DNA of 64,000 nucleotides from Stomorhina lunata. Taxonomy: Eukaryota > Arthropoda > Insecta > Diptera > Rhiniidae. This document shows, in pieces, positions 12,301-24,353 of this stretch; position 1 is the stretch's first letter; every line of letters starts with the position of its first letter. A program made the translations under genes and the position numbers. The stretch is from positions 112,845,739 through 112,909,738 of the forward strand of contig OW121742.1 of assembly GCA_933228675.1 (NCBI GenBank), read 5' to 3'. Below the pieces are notes generated by a model. That model made no database searches. It saw only the letters and a program-made list of their open reading frames with translations, and was not told the DNA's origin.

Positions 12301-13443
12301 TTGGAGGAAATATTTCAAAAATTTCCAATTTTTATAAGAAATTTTTTAAAAATTTCCTATTTTTATAGGAAATTTTCCAAAAATTTCCTATTTTTATAGG
12401 AAATTTTTCAAAAATTTCCTATTTTTATAGGAAATTTTTCAAAAATTTCCTATTTTTATAGGAAATTTTTCAAAAATTTCCTATTTTTATAGGAAATTTT
12501 TCAAAAATTTCCTATTTTTATAGGAAATTTTTCAAAAATTTCCTATTTTTATAGGAAATTTTTCAAAAATTTCCTATTTTTATAGGAAATTTTTCAAAAA
12601 TGTCCTATTTTTATAGGAAATTTTTCAAAAATTTCCTATTTTTATAGGAAATTTTTCAAAAATTTCCTATTTTTATAGGAAATTTTTCAAAAATTTCCTA
12701 TTTTTATAGGAAATTTTTCAAAAATTTCCTATTTTTGTAGGAAATTTTTCAAAAATTTCCTATTTTTATAGGAAATTTTTCAAAAATTTCCTATTTTTAT
12801 AGGAAATTTTTCAAAAATTTCCTATTTTTATAGGAAATTTTTCAAAAATTTCCTATTTTTATAGGAAATTTTTCAAAAATTTCCTATTTTTATAGGAAAT
12901 TTTTCAAAAATTTCCTATTTTTATAGGAAATTTTTCAAAAATTTCCTATTTTTATAGGAAATTTTTCAAAAATTTCCTATTTTTATAGGAAATTTTTCAA
13001 AAATTTCCTATTTTTATAGGAAATTTTTCAAAAATTTCCTATTTTTATAGGAAATTTTTCAAAAATTTCCTATTTTTATAGGAAATTTTTCAAAAATTTC
13101 CTATTTTTATAGGAAATTTTTCAAAAATTTCCTATTTTTATAGGAATTTTTCAAAAATTTCCTATTTTTATAGGAAATTTTTCAAAAATTTCCTATTTTT
13201 ATAGGAAATTTTTCAAAAATTTCCTAGTTTTATAGGAAATTTTTCATAAGTTTCCTTTTTTTATAGGAAATTTTTCAAAAATTTCCTATTTTTATAAGAA
13301 ATTTTTCAAAAATTTCCTATTTTTATAAGAAATTTTTCAAAAATTTCTTATTTTTATAGGAAATTTTTCAAAAATTTCCTATTTTTATAGGAAATTTTTC
13401 AAAAATTTCCTATTTTTATAAGAAATTTTTCAAAAAATTTCTC
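9348..13443. repeat. 31-bp quasi-palindromic minisatellite, forward orientation, about 132 copies (intron 4)
   Basis: The unit is an arm GGAAATTTTT, one central C, the complementary arm AAAAATTTCC, then TATTTTTATA as spacer. With ATA/TAT the arms extend to 13 bp. The period is 31 (CC at 10564 and 10595). Forward means C-centred with a TTTT spacer. Variant blocks are clustered: TTTACTATT copies at about 9830-10290, TTTTGCAAAA copies at about 10060-10540 and 12020-12170, and a truncated CCTAGTTTTTCAAAAATTT block at about 11125-11160 and 11625-11650. Clustering of variants points to local unequal exchange. Confidence 0.97.
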
Positions 13444-14019
13444 CAATTAATTTTTTTAATTGTTTCCTAAACTAAAAGAAATTTAGTGAAATTGTTTAAA
13501 TTTAACTGAATTCAAAAATTTCCCTTTTAGGGAAATTTTTTCTAATAAGGAAATTTATGATTTTGTTTCAATTTCGTGTTAAACTCTTAATGGGCAGGCT
13601 AACAAGGTTTTAGTTTTGAAAATTCGCCTTACGCAAAAAATTTCCCTTGAAGGGAATTTTTTTTTAAAAGGATTTTTGAAATTTTTTTTTCTAAAATTTT
13701 AAGTAAATTACTAAGATTTTAAATTTTTATTTGATATAATCAAATTATCTTTTTTACAAAACAGGCAAATTTTTTTTCTAAAAGGGAAATTTGTGGTTAT
13801 ATTATAATTTCATATAGAAGGAAGAGTAAATTCTATGAAAATCACATTTAATTTTGCCTTTTAAATAATTTCCTCTAATGTATTATTCAAAATAGAAAGT
13901 TTCTTTACATTAAAGCCCTCATTTAACTGATTATCTGTTTGTTTTAAATTAAATAACATTACTTAATTTAATTAAAAATGTATAACAACATTTCATTTCA
14001 ACGTTTTTTCCATTTCTAG
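13444..14019. other. Intron 4, 3' part
   Basis: Decayed fragments of the preceding repeat (TTTCCCTTTTAGGGAAATTT-like) persist to about 13800, then plain AT-rich intron runs to the acceptor CCATTTCTAG. Nothing else is recognisable. Confidence 0.7.
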
Positions 14020-14102
14020 TTAAGCCTCATTGTGAAATTGTGCGACAAGAGATCGAGGATAAGGATACATTAATATGTACAGCATATGGTAATCCGGAGG
14101 AG
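14020..14102 (+). CDS. Exon: first half of Ig domain d
   Basis: This 83-nt exon enters in phase 1 (the junction codon gives Phe) and ends in phase 0. It encodes FKPHCEIVRQEIEDKD, then TLICTAYGNPEE. The Cys in LICTAYG is the B-strand cysteine. An additional Cys (PHCEI) lies in the A strand and may pair with the extra G-strand Cys in the next exon. The acceptor is CCATTTCTAG; the donor is GTAAGA at 14103, after two Glu codons. Confidence 0.9.
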
Positions 14103-14942
14103 GTAAGAGATTTATATAGAAAAACATTTTTCACTGAAAATATAAAAGTTATACAAGCAAAAGACCTTAATTTACACAAAAACTTAAAGTTACTAAATAA
14201 ATAAAAACTGCAGTTTTTCATAGAAAAATTTTGTCTATACCATTAAACAGCTACAAAAAAAAACAAACCCCTCTAAAAATTAAAACTAAAAGTAAACAAA
14301 CATTTTTAAACTTTTCCCTATAAAATAAAAGCTTAACAAAAAAAAAGCTGCCAACAAAAAATTGTAACAAAAATATTTGAATTGTATTGAAAAATTCAGG
14401 TGAAAAAAGTAAATAAATACATAAACATACAAACAAATAGTTAAGTAAATAGAGAGACCGACTGACAGACTAACAGACAGACTTACAAAGTTACCTTAAA
14501 CAACCCAACGTCAAACTGGTAACACATCGTTTATAAACTGTTATCTCCCGGTTCTACATATGTACCCGGACTCCTAAAGTACACCTTACACTCTTTACAG
14601 ACTTTTAACCTTTTTTGCATAAAAATATATACATTTTTTCCGGGTTTGTTACACCAGAGATTAAAAACTACTAGGTGGTTCTCCAGCTGTCAGCCACCTA
14701 CTTTTAACTCTTCCACCCCTGCAATGTCTATAAATATTACAAATAGCACCTGTTAAGTGGATAGAAAGTATGCAATGAAAAAGGTGAAATAAATAAAGTA
14801 TGTATGTATGTGTATGTGCAGGGGCAAATGAAAAAGTGCGTAATGGTAAGGGAGTAAGAGTTTTAGTCATAAATAAAAACTGTTAGGTTTAGGGAAGAAA
14901 TGAATAGGAAAAGGACTTAATTCATTCACAAGTACTAATATT
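14103..14942. other. Intron 5, 5' part
   Basis: This is unique AT-rich sequence with small simple repeats: GACTGACAGACTAACAGACA-like at about 14460-14485 and GTATGTATGTATG at about 14800. The minus-strand frames of 61-69 codons here have no domain features. Confidence 0.7.
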
Positions 14943-16340
14943 AAAAAATTTCCTATAAAAATAAGAAATTTTTAAAAAATTTACTTTAAAACTAAGAAAT
15001 TTTTAAAAAATTTCCTATAAAAACAAGAAATTTTTTAAAAATTTTCTATAGAAATAAGAAATTTTTGAAAAATTTCCTATAAAAATAGGAAATTTTTAAA
15101 AAATTTCCTATAAAAATAGGAAATTTTTGAAAAATTTCCTATAAAAATAGGAAATTTTTGAAAAATTTCCTATAAAAATTGGAAATTTTTGAAAAATTTC
15201 CTATAAAAATAGGAAATTTTTGAAAAATTTCCTATAAAAATAGGAAATTTTTGAAAAATTTCCTATAAAAATAGGAAATTTTTGAAAAATTTCCTATAAA
15301 AATAGGAAATTTTTGAAAAATTTCCTATAAAAATAGGAAATTTTTGAAAAATTTCCTATAAAAATAGGAAATTTTTGAAAAATTTCCTATAAAAATAGGA
15401 AATTTTTGAAAAATTTCCTATAAAAATAGGAAATTTTTGAAAAATTTCCTATAAAAATAGGAAATTTTTGAAAAATTTCCTATAAAAATAGGAAATTTTT
15501 GAAAAATTTCCCATAAAAATTTTTGAAAAATTTCCTATAAAAATAGGAAATTTTTGAAAAATTTCCTATAAAAATAGGAAATTTTTGAAAAATTTCCTAT
15601 AAAAATAGGAAATTTTTGAAAAATTTCCTATAAAAATAGGAAATTTTTGAAAAATTTCCTATAAAAATAGGAAATTTTTGAAAAATTTCCTATAAAAATA
15701 GGAAATTTTTGAAAAATTTCCTATAAAAATAGGAAATTTTTGAAAAATTTCCTATAAAAATAGGAAATTTTTGAAAAATTCCCTATAAAAATAGGAAATT
15801 TTTGAAAAATTCCCTATAAAAATAGGAAATTTTTGAAAAATTTCCTATAAAAATAGGAAATTTTTGAAAAATTTCCTATAAAAATAGGAAATTTTTGAAA
15901 AATTTCCTATAAAAATAGGAAATTTTTGAAAAATTTCCTATAAAAATAGGAAATTTTTGAAAAATTTCCTATAAAAATGGGAAATTTTTGAAAAATTTCC
16001 TATAAAAATAGGAAATTTTTGAAAAATTTCCTATAAAAATAGGAAATTTTTGAAAAATTCCTATAAAAATAGGAAATTTTTGAAAAATTTCCTATAAAAA
16101 TTGGAAATTTTTGAAAAATTTTCTAAAAAAATAGGAAATTTTTGAAAAATTTCCTATAAAAATTGGAAATTTTTGAAAAATTTCCTATAAAAATAAGAAA
16201 ATTTTTGAAAAATTTCCTATAAAAATAAGAAAATTTTTGAAAAATTTCCTATAAAAATAGGAAATTTTCAAAAAAATTTCCTATAAAAATAGGAATTTTT
16301 TTGAAAAATTTCCTATAAAAATAGGAAATTTTTGAAAATA
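14943..16340. repeat. 31-bp minisatellite, reverse orientation, about 45 copies (intron 5)
   Basis: This is the same family as the 9348-13443 array read on the other strand. The arms GGAAATTTTT and AAAAATTTCC flank a central G, and the spacer is TATAAAAATA. Most copies are near identical; edge copies are degenerate (AAGAAATTTTT early, an AATTGGAAA variant near 16110-16180). Because the same intron carries a forward array downstream, the two can pair in the transcript. Confidence 0.97.
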
Positions 16341-17430
16341 TGTTTTTTTTTTTTGAAAATTAAAACCCTCTTTGATTCGAGTCTTACTATTTTCCCCATA
16401 TTTGTTTCATTTGGTTACTGCAACACATAAAAAATCTTTATAAACATGTAGGATATGTTATTTTTTTTATAAATTTTTTATTTCAATTCTTTTACAACTT
16501 TTGCCTGCATTTTTACATAAAACGATTGTTGCACCAGAAAAATTTAAAAAAAATACTAGAGTGAAAAACAAACTATAGTTTAACCAAAACTCATATATCA
16601 ATTTTAAGGATTTTTATTTTACCTAAGCTTTTATACAGATACAAGTATAGGATTACATACACAGATCTAGATTACATGCATACTCGTACATATGTATAGT
16701 TAACATACATATATGAGTAGAGTAAAATTGTACATGTATAAGTTTGTTTAAAAGTTTAGAAAAAAATTTCAATTTGTATTTACGTATGACTGATTATTTG
16801 GATCAACTATTTCAGAGGGGAATTGGGAATTCGAAACACGTTTTATTTTACTTTTAACTTTTTTTTGGATAGGCAGCCAAAATGTAATTTGTAATAAACT
16901 AAAGTAATAATACGATGAGTTACATTCTATAAGTTAGAGTTGAAATTCCAAAAGTAATTTTAATTAGAGCAGCAGAAAATTGTAAAACTTCTAAGAAAAC
17001 AAAAGGTTTTAGCACAGGATTGTCAAGTCATGTTAAATTAAAAATGTACTTTCTTTTCTTATGGTCTCCTATAGACATTTATAGCATTTCAATCCCTTTT
17101 AGTACTTTCTGAATACGTCCGGACACAGCCTTAATTTGGCAAAAAAAAAAAATGTCGTTTCATTTATTTCTTATAAATAAAAGATTATATTTGCATGGAC
17201 ATGCCCAATTGATTTCAGGATCTTTTTATGGCCACACCAGACATAAAGTAAAAAGTATAAAATTAAATAAAATTACCAAAGTTAACGTATAAAAGACTAT
17301 TAAAAATGTATATGGACAAAATGTAAACATTTACAGAAAACACACATACACTCACACACAACAAGTTAACAATTCGAAGTCAAACACTTACATAAAAATG
17401 CAGATAACCAAAGTCCAAGACTATAAGAAG
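16341..17430. other. Spacer between opposed arrays in intron 5
   Basis: About 1.1 kb of non-repetitive AT-rich DNA separates the reverse and forward arrays and would be the loop of a folded transcript. It has short TACATAC/ATGTAT runs near 16640-16730 and a CA-rich stretch near 17340-17360. I see no gene or mobile element. Confidence 0.65.
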
Positions 17431-20400
17431 TTAAAAATTTCATATTTTTATAGGAAATTTTTCAAAAATTTCACATTTTTATAGGAAGTTTTTCAAAAAT
17501 TAATATTTTTATAGGAAATTTTTCAAATATTTCCTAATTTTATAGGAAATTTCTAAAAAATTTTCTATTTTTTAAGAAATTTTTCAAAAATTTTCTATTT
17601 TTATAGGAAATTTTTCAAAAATTTCCTATTTTTATAGGAAACTTTTCAAAAATTTTATTTTTTATAGGAAATTTTTCAAAAATTTCCTATTTTATAGGAA
17701 ATTTTTTTAAAATTTCCCAACTTTTACTGGAAATTTATCAAAAATTTCTTAATTTTTATAGGAAATTCATCAAAAATTTCCTATTTTTATAGGAAATTTT
17801 TCAAAAATTTCCTAATTTTATCGGAAATTTTTCAAAAATTTCCTATTTTTAAAGGAAATTTTTCAAAAATTTCCTATTTTTATAAGAAATTTTTAAAAAT
17901 TTCCTATTTTTATAGGAAATTTTTCAAAAATTTTCATTTTTTATATTTTTTATATTTTTATCGGAAATTTTTTAAAAATTTCCTATTTTTAAAGGAAATT
18001 TTTCAAAAATTTTCTATTTTTATAGGAAACTTTTCAAAAGTTTCCTATTTTTATAGGAAATTTTTCAAAAATTTCCTATTTTTATAGGAAATTTTTCAAA
18101 AATTTCCTATTTTTATAGGAAATTTTTCAAAAATTTCCTATTTTTATAGGAAATTTTTCAAAAATTTCCTATTTTTATAGGAAATTTTTCAAAAATTTCC
18201 TATTTTTATAGGAAAATTTTCAATAATTTCCTATTTTTATAGGAAATTCTTCAAAAATTTCTTATTTTTATAGGAAATTTTTCAAAAATTTCCTATTTTT
18301 ATAAGAAATTTTTAAAAACTTCCTATTTTTATAGGAAATTTTTCAAAAATTTCCTACTTTTATAGGAAATTTTTCAAAAATTTCCTATTTTTATAGGAAA
18401 TTTTTCAAAAATTTCCTATTTTTTAATGAAAATTATTCAAAAATTTCCTATTTTTATAGGAAATTTGTCAAAAATTTCCTATTTTTATAGGAAATTTTTC
18501 AAAAATTTCCTATTTTTATATTAAATTTTTCAAAAATTTCCTATTTTTATAGGAAATTTTTCAAAAATTTTCTATTTTTATAGGAAAATTTTCAATAATT
18601 TCCTATTTTTATAGGAAATTCTTCAAAAATTTCTTATTTTTATAGGAAATTTTTCAAAAATTTCCTATTTTTATAAGAAATTTTTAAAAACTTCCTATTT
18701 TTATAGGAAATTTTTCAAAAATTTCCTACTTTTATAGGAAATTTTTCAAAAATTTCCTATTTTTATAGGAAATTTTTCAAAAATTTCCTATTTTTTAAAG
18801 AAAATTATTCAAAAATTTCTTAATTTTTATAGGAAATTCATCAAAAATTTCCTATTTTTTATAGGAAATTTTTCAAAAATTTCCTATTTTTATAGGAAAT
18901 TTTTCAAAAATTTCCTATTTTTATAGGAAATTTTTCAAAAATTTCCTATTTTTATAGGAAATTTTTCAAAAATTTCCTATTTTTATAGGAAATTTTTCAA
19001 AAATTTTCTATTTTTATAGGAAATTTTTCAAAAATTTTCTATTTTTATAGGAAATTTTTCAAAAATTTCCTATTTTTATAGGAAATTTTTCAAAAATTTC
19101 CTATTTTTATAGGAAATTTTTCAAAAATTTCCTATTTTTATAGGAAATTTTTCAAAAATTTCCTATTTTTATAGGAAATTTTTCAAAAATTTCCTATTTT
19201 TATAGGAAATTTGTCAAAAATTTCCTATTTTTATAGGAAATTTTTCAAAAATTTCCTATTTTTATAGGAAGTTTTTCAAAAATTTCCTATTTTTATAGGA
19301 AATTTTTCAAAAATGTCCTATTTTTATAGGAAATTTTTCAAAAATGTCCTATTTTTATAGGAAATTTTTCAAAAATTTCCCATTTTTATAGGAAATTTTT
19401 CAAAAATTTCCTATTTTTATAGGAAATTTTTCAAAAATTTCCTATTTTTATAGGAAGTTTTTCAAAAATTTCCTATTTTTATAGGAAATTTTTCAAAAAT
19501 GTCCTATTTTTATAGAAAATTTTTCAAAAATTTCCTATTTTTATAGGAAATTTTTCAAAAATTTCCTATTTTTATAGGAAATTTTTCAAAAATTTCCTAT
19601 TTTTATAGGAAATTTTTCAAAAATTTCCTATTTTTATAGGAAATTTTTCAAAAATTTCCTATTTTTATAGGAAATTTTTCAAAAATTTCCTATTTTTATA
19701 GGAAATTTTTCAAAAATTTCCTATTTTTATAGGAAATTTTTCAAAAATTTCCTATTTTTATAGGAAGTTTTTCAAAAATTTCCTATTTTTATAGGAAATT
19801 TTTCAAAAATGTCCTATTTTTATAGGAAATTTTTCAAAAATGTCCTATTTTTATAGGAAATTTTTCAAAAATTTCCCATTTTTATAGGAAATTTTTCAAA
19901 AATTTCCTATTTTTCTACAAAATTTTTCAAAAATTTCCTATTTTTATAGAAAATTTTTCAAAAATTTTCTATTTTATAGAAAATTTTTCAAAAATTTTCT
20001 ATTTTATAGGAAATTTTTCAAAAATTTCCTATTTTTATAGGAAATTTTTCAATAATTTTCGATTTTATAGGAAATTTTTCAAAAATTTCCTATTTTTATA
20101 GGAAATTTTTCAAAAATTTCCTATTTTTATAAGAAATTTTTCAAAAATTTCCTATTTTTCTACGAAATTTTTCAAAAATTTCCTATTTTTATAGGAAATT
20201 TTTCAAAAATTTTCTATTTTATAGGAAATTTTTCAAAAATTTCCTATTTTTATAGGAAATTTTTCAAAAATTTCCGATTTTTATAGGAAAATTTTCTAAA
20301 ATTTCCTATTTTTATAGGAAATTTTTCAAAAATTTCCTATTTTCATAGGAAATTTTTCAAAAATTTCCTATTTTTATAGGAAATTTTTCAAAAATTTCCT

Positions 20401-20755
20401 ATTTTTATAGGAAGTTTTTCAAATATTTCCTATTTTTATAGGAAATTTTTCAAAAATTTCCTATTTTTATAGGAAATTTTTGAAAAATTTCCTATTTTTA
20501 TAGGAAATTTTTCAAAAATTTCTTAGTTTTATAGGAAATTTTTCAAAAATTTCCTATTTTTATAGGAAGTTTTTCAAATATTTCCTATTTTTATAGGAAA
20601 TTTTTCAAAAATTCTTAATTTAAAAATTTCTTATTTTTGTGGAAATTATTTTTAAAATTTCTTATTTTCGTAAGAAATTTTTCAAAAATTTCTTACTATT
20701 TTAGGAATTTTAACAAAAATTTCTTATTTTTATAGGAAATTTTTAAAAGAATTTC
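17431..20755. repeat. 31-bp minisatellite, forward orientation, about 107 copies, with higher-order duplications (intron 5)
   Basis: These are C-centred, T-spacer units of the common 31-bp family. The first kilobase is degenerate and the middle is homogeneous. Marker variants show block duplications. GGAAATTCTTC, followed by a TTCTTATTT copy and an AAGAAATTTTTAAAAACTTCC copy, occurs at 18241 and again about 371 bp on (12 units). GGAAGTTTTTC, followed by two AATGTCC copies and one CCC copy, occurs at 19267 and again at 19763 (496 bp, exactly 16 units). Confidence 0.97.
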
Positions 20756-21086
20756 ATACTAAGACATGTTCTATAGCGTAGACAAAGACATAAACTAAGC
20801 CAAACTCATGGACATAAACTGAGTCATCAATTCTTCCCATTTCTTTGCCCTTAAACTTATATTTTCTTAGAAATTCCTTTCATTTCTTTTCCTTTTATTT
20901 ACCATTTCCAATCAATTGACATAACTTTTATATGATTATCTGAATTATATCTTTTGTAATATTATTGTCCATTTAATGCTAAATTAAATTGAATTTTATA
21001 TGACTTCTTTTCATTTTTTATTTTCTGTACTTTACATTAAACTTTAACTACGTACTAACATATTCGATGGCTGTTTTTATTTACAG
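20756..21086. other. Intron 5, 3' end
   Basis: This short AT-rich stretch runs to the acceptor TTTTTATTTACAG. At 20756-20815 it has an isolated, degenerate patch of the ACTAAGACATA motif that later makes up the 12-bp array of intron 6. Confidence 0.65.
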
Positions 21087-21273
21087 GCCGATTTTTCATG
21101 GTCAATTAAGGGCGAAAACGAAACTGTCGAATGGCTGGGCACTGGTGACCATAAAGCATTTAAGGATAAAAGCTATTATGAACTGAAAGAAGATTATGCA
21201 ATCGCACGTACCTATCGCTGTGTGGCTAATAATACAGCGGGTGCTGGAACATTCTGTCAAATAGAAGTTGCCG
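21087..21273 (+). CDS. Exon: second half of Ig domain d (membrane-proximal Ig)
   Basis: This 187-nt exon joins in phase 0 (GNPEE-ADFSWSIKGENETVEW). It carries the C-strand Trp, sequon NET, and the closing Cys in ARTYRCVANNTAGAGTFCQIEVA. NNT is another sequon. The second Cys (TFCQIE) lies in the G strand and may bond to the extra A-strand Cys of the exon at 14020-14102. The exon leaves one base (phase 1) before GTAAGT at 21274. The domain is followed almost at once by the membrane exon, with no fibronectin III module. Confidence 0.92.
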
Positions 21274-22002
21274 GTAAGTACAAATATTGTATGTTATGAG
21301 ATGGTAATATGTCGATAGTAGTAGTTTGTAGTAGTAAAAGTATAACTACGATTATGTACACGTAAGTTAACGTACCAGTATATTTGCTCTTAAACACTAA
21401 AAAGATAATGGTGGTGGTGGTAGCTGTAGATTTTAACTGCAATGAAGGCAGTTGACAGTAAATAGAAGTTGAATTTACTCTAAAAATAGTTGATAACTAA
21501 GAAAAAAAAAGAAAGAAAAAATTCTGTATTGATTACCTTTTTTAAAAGGGGAAAAGGTGTAAATCTAAGTGTGAGTGTATTTACTTATGTATTGAGAATT
21601 TTAATGTACCCAAAGCTTTCAAAGACTTAAACCGTTTCCTCACCATCATTTAAGATTTTCCATTGTATGAGTGTGTAAGTCTTTTTGTATGTATTTTCTA
21701 CAATTCCAGTTTTTATGTGTATTTTTCTAAAATTGCTTTAAGAGTGTCTAAGCGAAAAGAAGACAACAATTCAAATTGAAATTAAGTGATGAATGGTCTT
21801 TTAAGTGATGAAGATAAACGTAAACAATACGAAAGGAAATAAAAAGGGACTTAAATCACTTTAGATGTTTTAGCTCTATTTCCTAGTTGACAAGACAAAA
21901 GGCAATTTTGCGTTTAAATTTAAGAAATGAAAAAATGATTAATATTTAGAAAGAGTTAATTCCGAAGGAAAAATAAAAAGACATACAAAAAGGGACAAGT
22001 AC
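21274..22002. other. Intron 6, 5' part
   Basis: Unique AT-rich intron sequence. The minus-strand frame of 61 codons beginning at the exon edge has no domain signature. Nothing else is recognised. Confidence 0.65.
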
Positions 22003-24353
22003 AAGACTAAGGAAAAGATAAATATACAGACTAAGGCATATACTAAGATATAGACTGAGATATAGACTAAGACATAGACTAAGACAAAGACTAAGACATA
22101 GACTAAGACATAGACTAAGACATAGACTAAGACATAGACTAAGACATAGACTAAGACATAGACTAAGACATAGACTAAGACATAGACTAAGACATAGACT
22201 AAGACATAGACTAAGACATAGACTAAGACATAGACTAAGACATAGACTAAGACATAGACTAAGACATAGACTAAGACATAGACTAAGACATAGACTAAGA
22301 CATAGACTAAGACATAGACTAAGACATAGACTAAGACATAGACTAAGACATAGACTAAGACATAGACTAAGACATAGACTAAGACATAGACTAAGACATA
22401 GACTAAGACATAGACTAAGACATAGATTAAGACATAGACTAAGACATAGACTAAGACATAGACTAAGACATAGACTAAGACATCGACTAAGACATAGACT
22501 AAGACATAAACTAAGACATAAACTAAGACATAGACTAAGACATAGACTAAGACATAGACTAAGACATAGACTAAGACATAGACTAAGACATAGATTAAGA
22601 CATAGACTAAGACATAAACTAAGACATAGACTAAGACATAGACTAAGATATAGACTAAGACATAGACTAAGACATAGACTAAGACATAGACTAAGACATA
22701 GACTAAGACATAGACTAAGACATAGACTAAGACATAGACTAAGACATAGACTAAGACATAGACTAAGACATAGACTAAGACATAGACTAAGACATAGACT
22801 AAGACATAGACTAAGACATAGACTAAGACATAGACTAAGACATAGACTAAGACATAGACTAAGACATAGATTAAGACATAGACTAAGACATAAACTAAGA
22901 CATAGACTAAGACATAGACTAAGACATAGACTAAGACATAGACTAAGACATAGACTAAGACATAGACTAAGACATAGACTAAGACATAGACTAAGACATA
23001 GACTAAGACATAGACTAAGACATAGACTAAGACATAGACTAAGACATAGACTAAGTCATAGACTAAGACATAGACTAAGACATAGACTAAGACATAGACT
23101 AAGACATAGACTAAGACATAGACTAAGACATAGACTAAGACATAGACTAAGACATAGACTAAGAAATAGACTAAGACATAGACTTAGATATAGACTAAGA
23201 CATAGACTAAGACATAGACTAAGACATAGACTAAGACATAGACTAAGACATAGACTAAGACATAGACTAAGACATAGACTAAGACATAGACTAAGACATA
23301 GACTAAGACATAGACTAAGACATAGACTAAGACATAGACTAAGACATAGACTAAGACATAGACTAAGACATAGACTAAGACATAGACTAAGACATAGACT
23401 AAGACATAGACTAAAACATAGACTAAGACATAGACTAAGACATAGAGTAAGACATAGACTAAGACATAGACTTGGACATAGACTAAGACAAAGACTAAGA
23501 CATAGACTAAGACATAGACTAAAACATAGACTAAGACATAGACTAAGACTTAGAGTAAGACATAGACTAAGACATAGACTAAGACATAGACTAAGACATA
23601 GACTAAGACATAGACTAAGACATAGACTAAGAAATAGACTAAGACATAGACTAAGACATAGACTAAGACATAGACTAAGACATAGACTTAGACATAGACT
23701 AAGACATAGACTAAGACATAGACTAAGACATAAACTAAGACATAGACTAAGACATAGACTAAGACATAGACTAAGACATAGACTAAGACATAGACTAAGA
23801 CATAGACTAAGACATAGACTAAGACATAGACTAAGACATAGACTAAGACATAGACTAAGACATAGACTAAGACATAGACTAAGACATAGACTAAGACATA
23901 GACTAAGACATAGACTAAGACATAGACTAAAACATAGACTAAGACATAGACTAAGACATAGAGTAAGACATAGACTAAGACATAGACTTGGACATAGACT
24001 AAGACAAAGACTAAGACATAGACTAAGACATAGACTAAAACATAGACTAAGACATAGACTAAGACTTAGAGTAAGACATAGACTAAGACATAGACTAAGA
24101 CATAGACTAAGACATAGACTAAGACATAGACTAAGACATAGACTAAGAAATAGACTAAGACATAGACTAAGACATAGACTAAGACATAGACTAAGACATA
24201 GACTTAGACATAGACTAAGACATAGACTAAGACATAGACTAAGACATAAACTAAGACATAGACTAAGACATATGCTAAGACATAAACTAAGACATAGACT
24301 AAGACATAGACTAAGTCATAGGCTGAAACATTGACTAAGACTTAGATATAAAC
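22003..24353. repeat. 12-bp minisatellite GACATAGACTAA, about 195 copies (intron 6)
   Basis: The unit GACATAGACTAA repeats with almost no indels, so each 60 bases hold five units. Rare variants (AAACTAAG, AGATTAAG, ACTTGGAC, AGAGTAAG) serve as markers. A set comprising GAGTAAG, then GACTTGGAC, then GACAAAGAC, then AAAACAT, then GACTTAGAGTAAG occurs near 23445-23555 and again near 23960-24075. The GACTTGGAC copies are 516 bp apart, which is 43 units. Isolated similar motifs occur at 20756-20815, 24450-24520 and 24595-24635. One frame is free of stops, translating as repeated His-Arg-Leu-Arg, but has no start and is not a gene. Confidence 0.97.

Noticed and set aside
9348..13443. CRISPR-like regular repeats
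   Set aside because: The units are contiguous, with no unique spacers, and the genome is eukaryotic; these are minisatellites.
22003..24353. Long stop-free frames through the 12-bp array (His-Arg-Leu-Arg repeats)
   Set aside because: A 12-bp unit keeps frame automatically. There is no start codon, and the array lies inside an intron.
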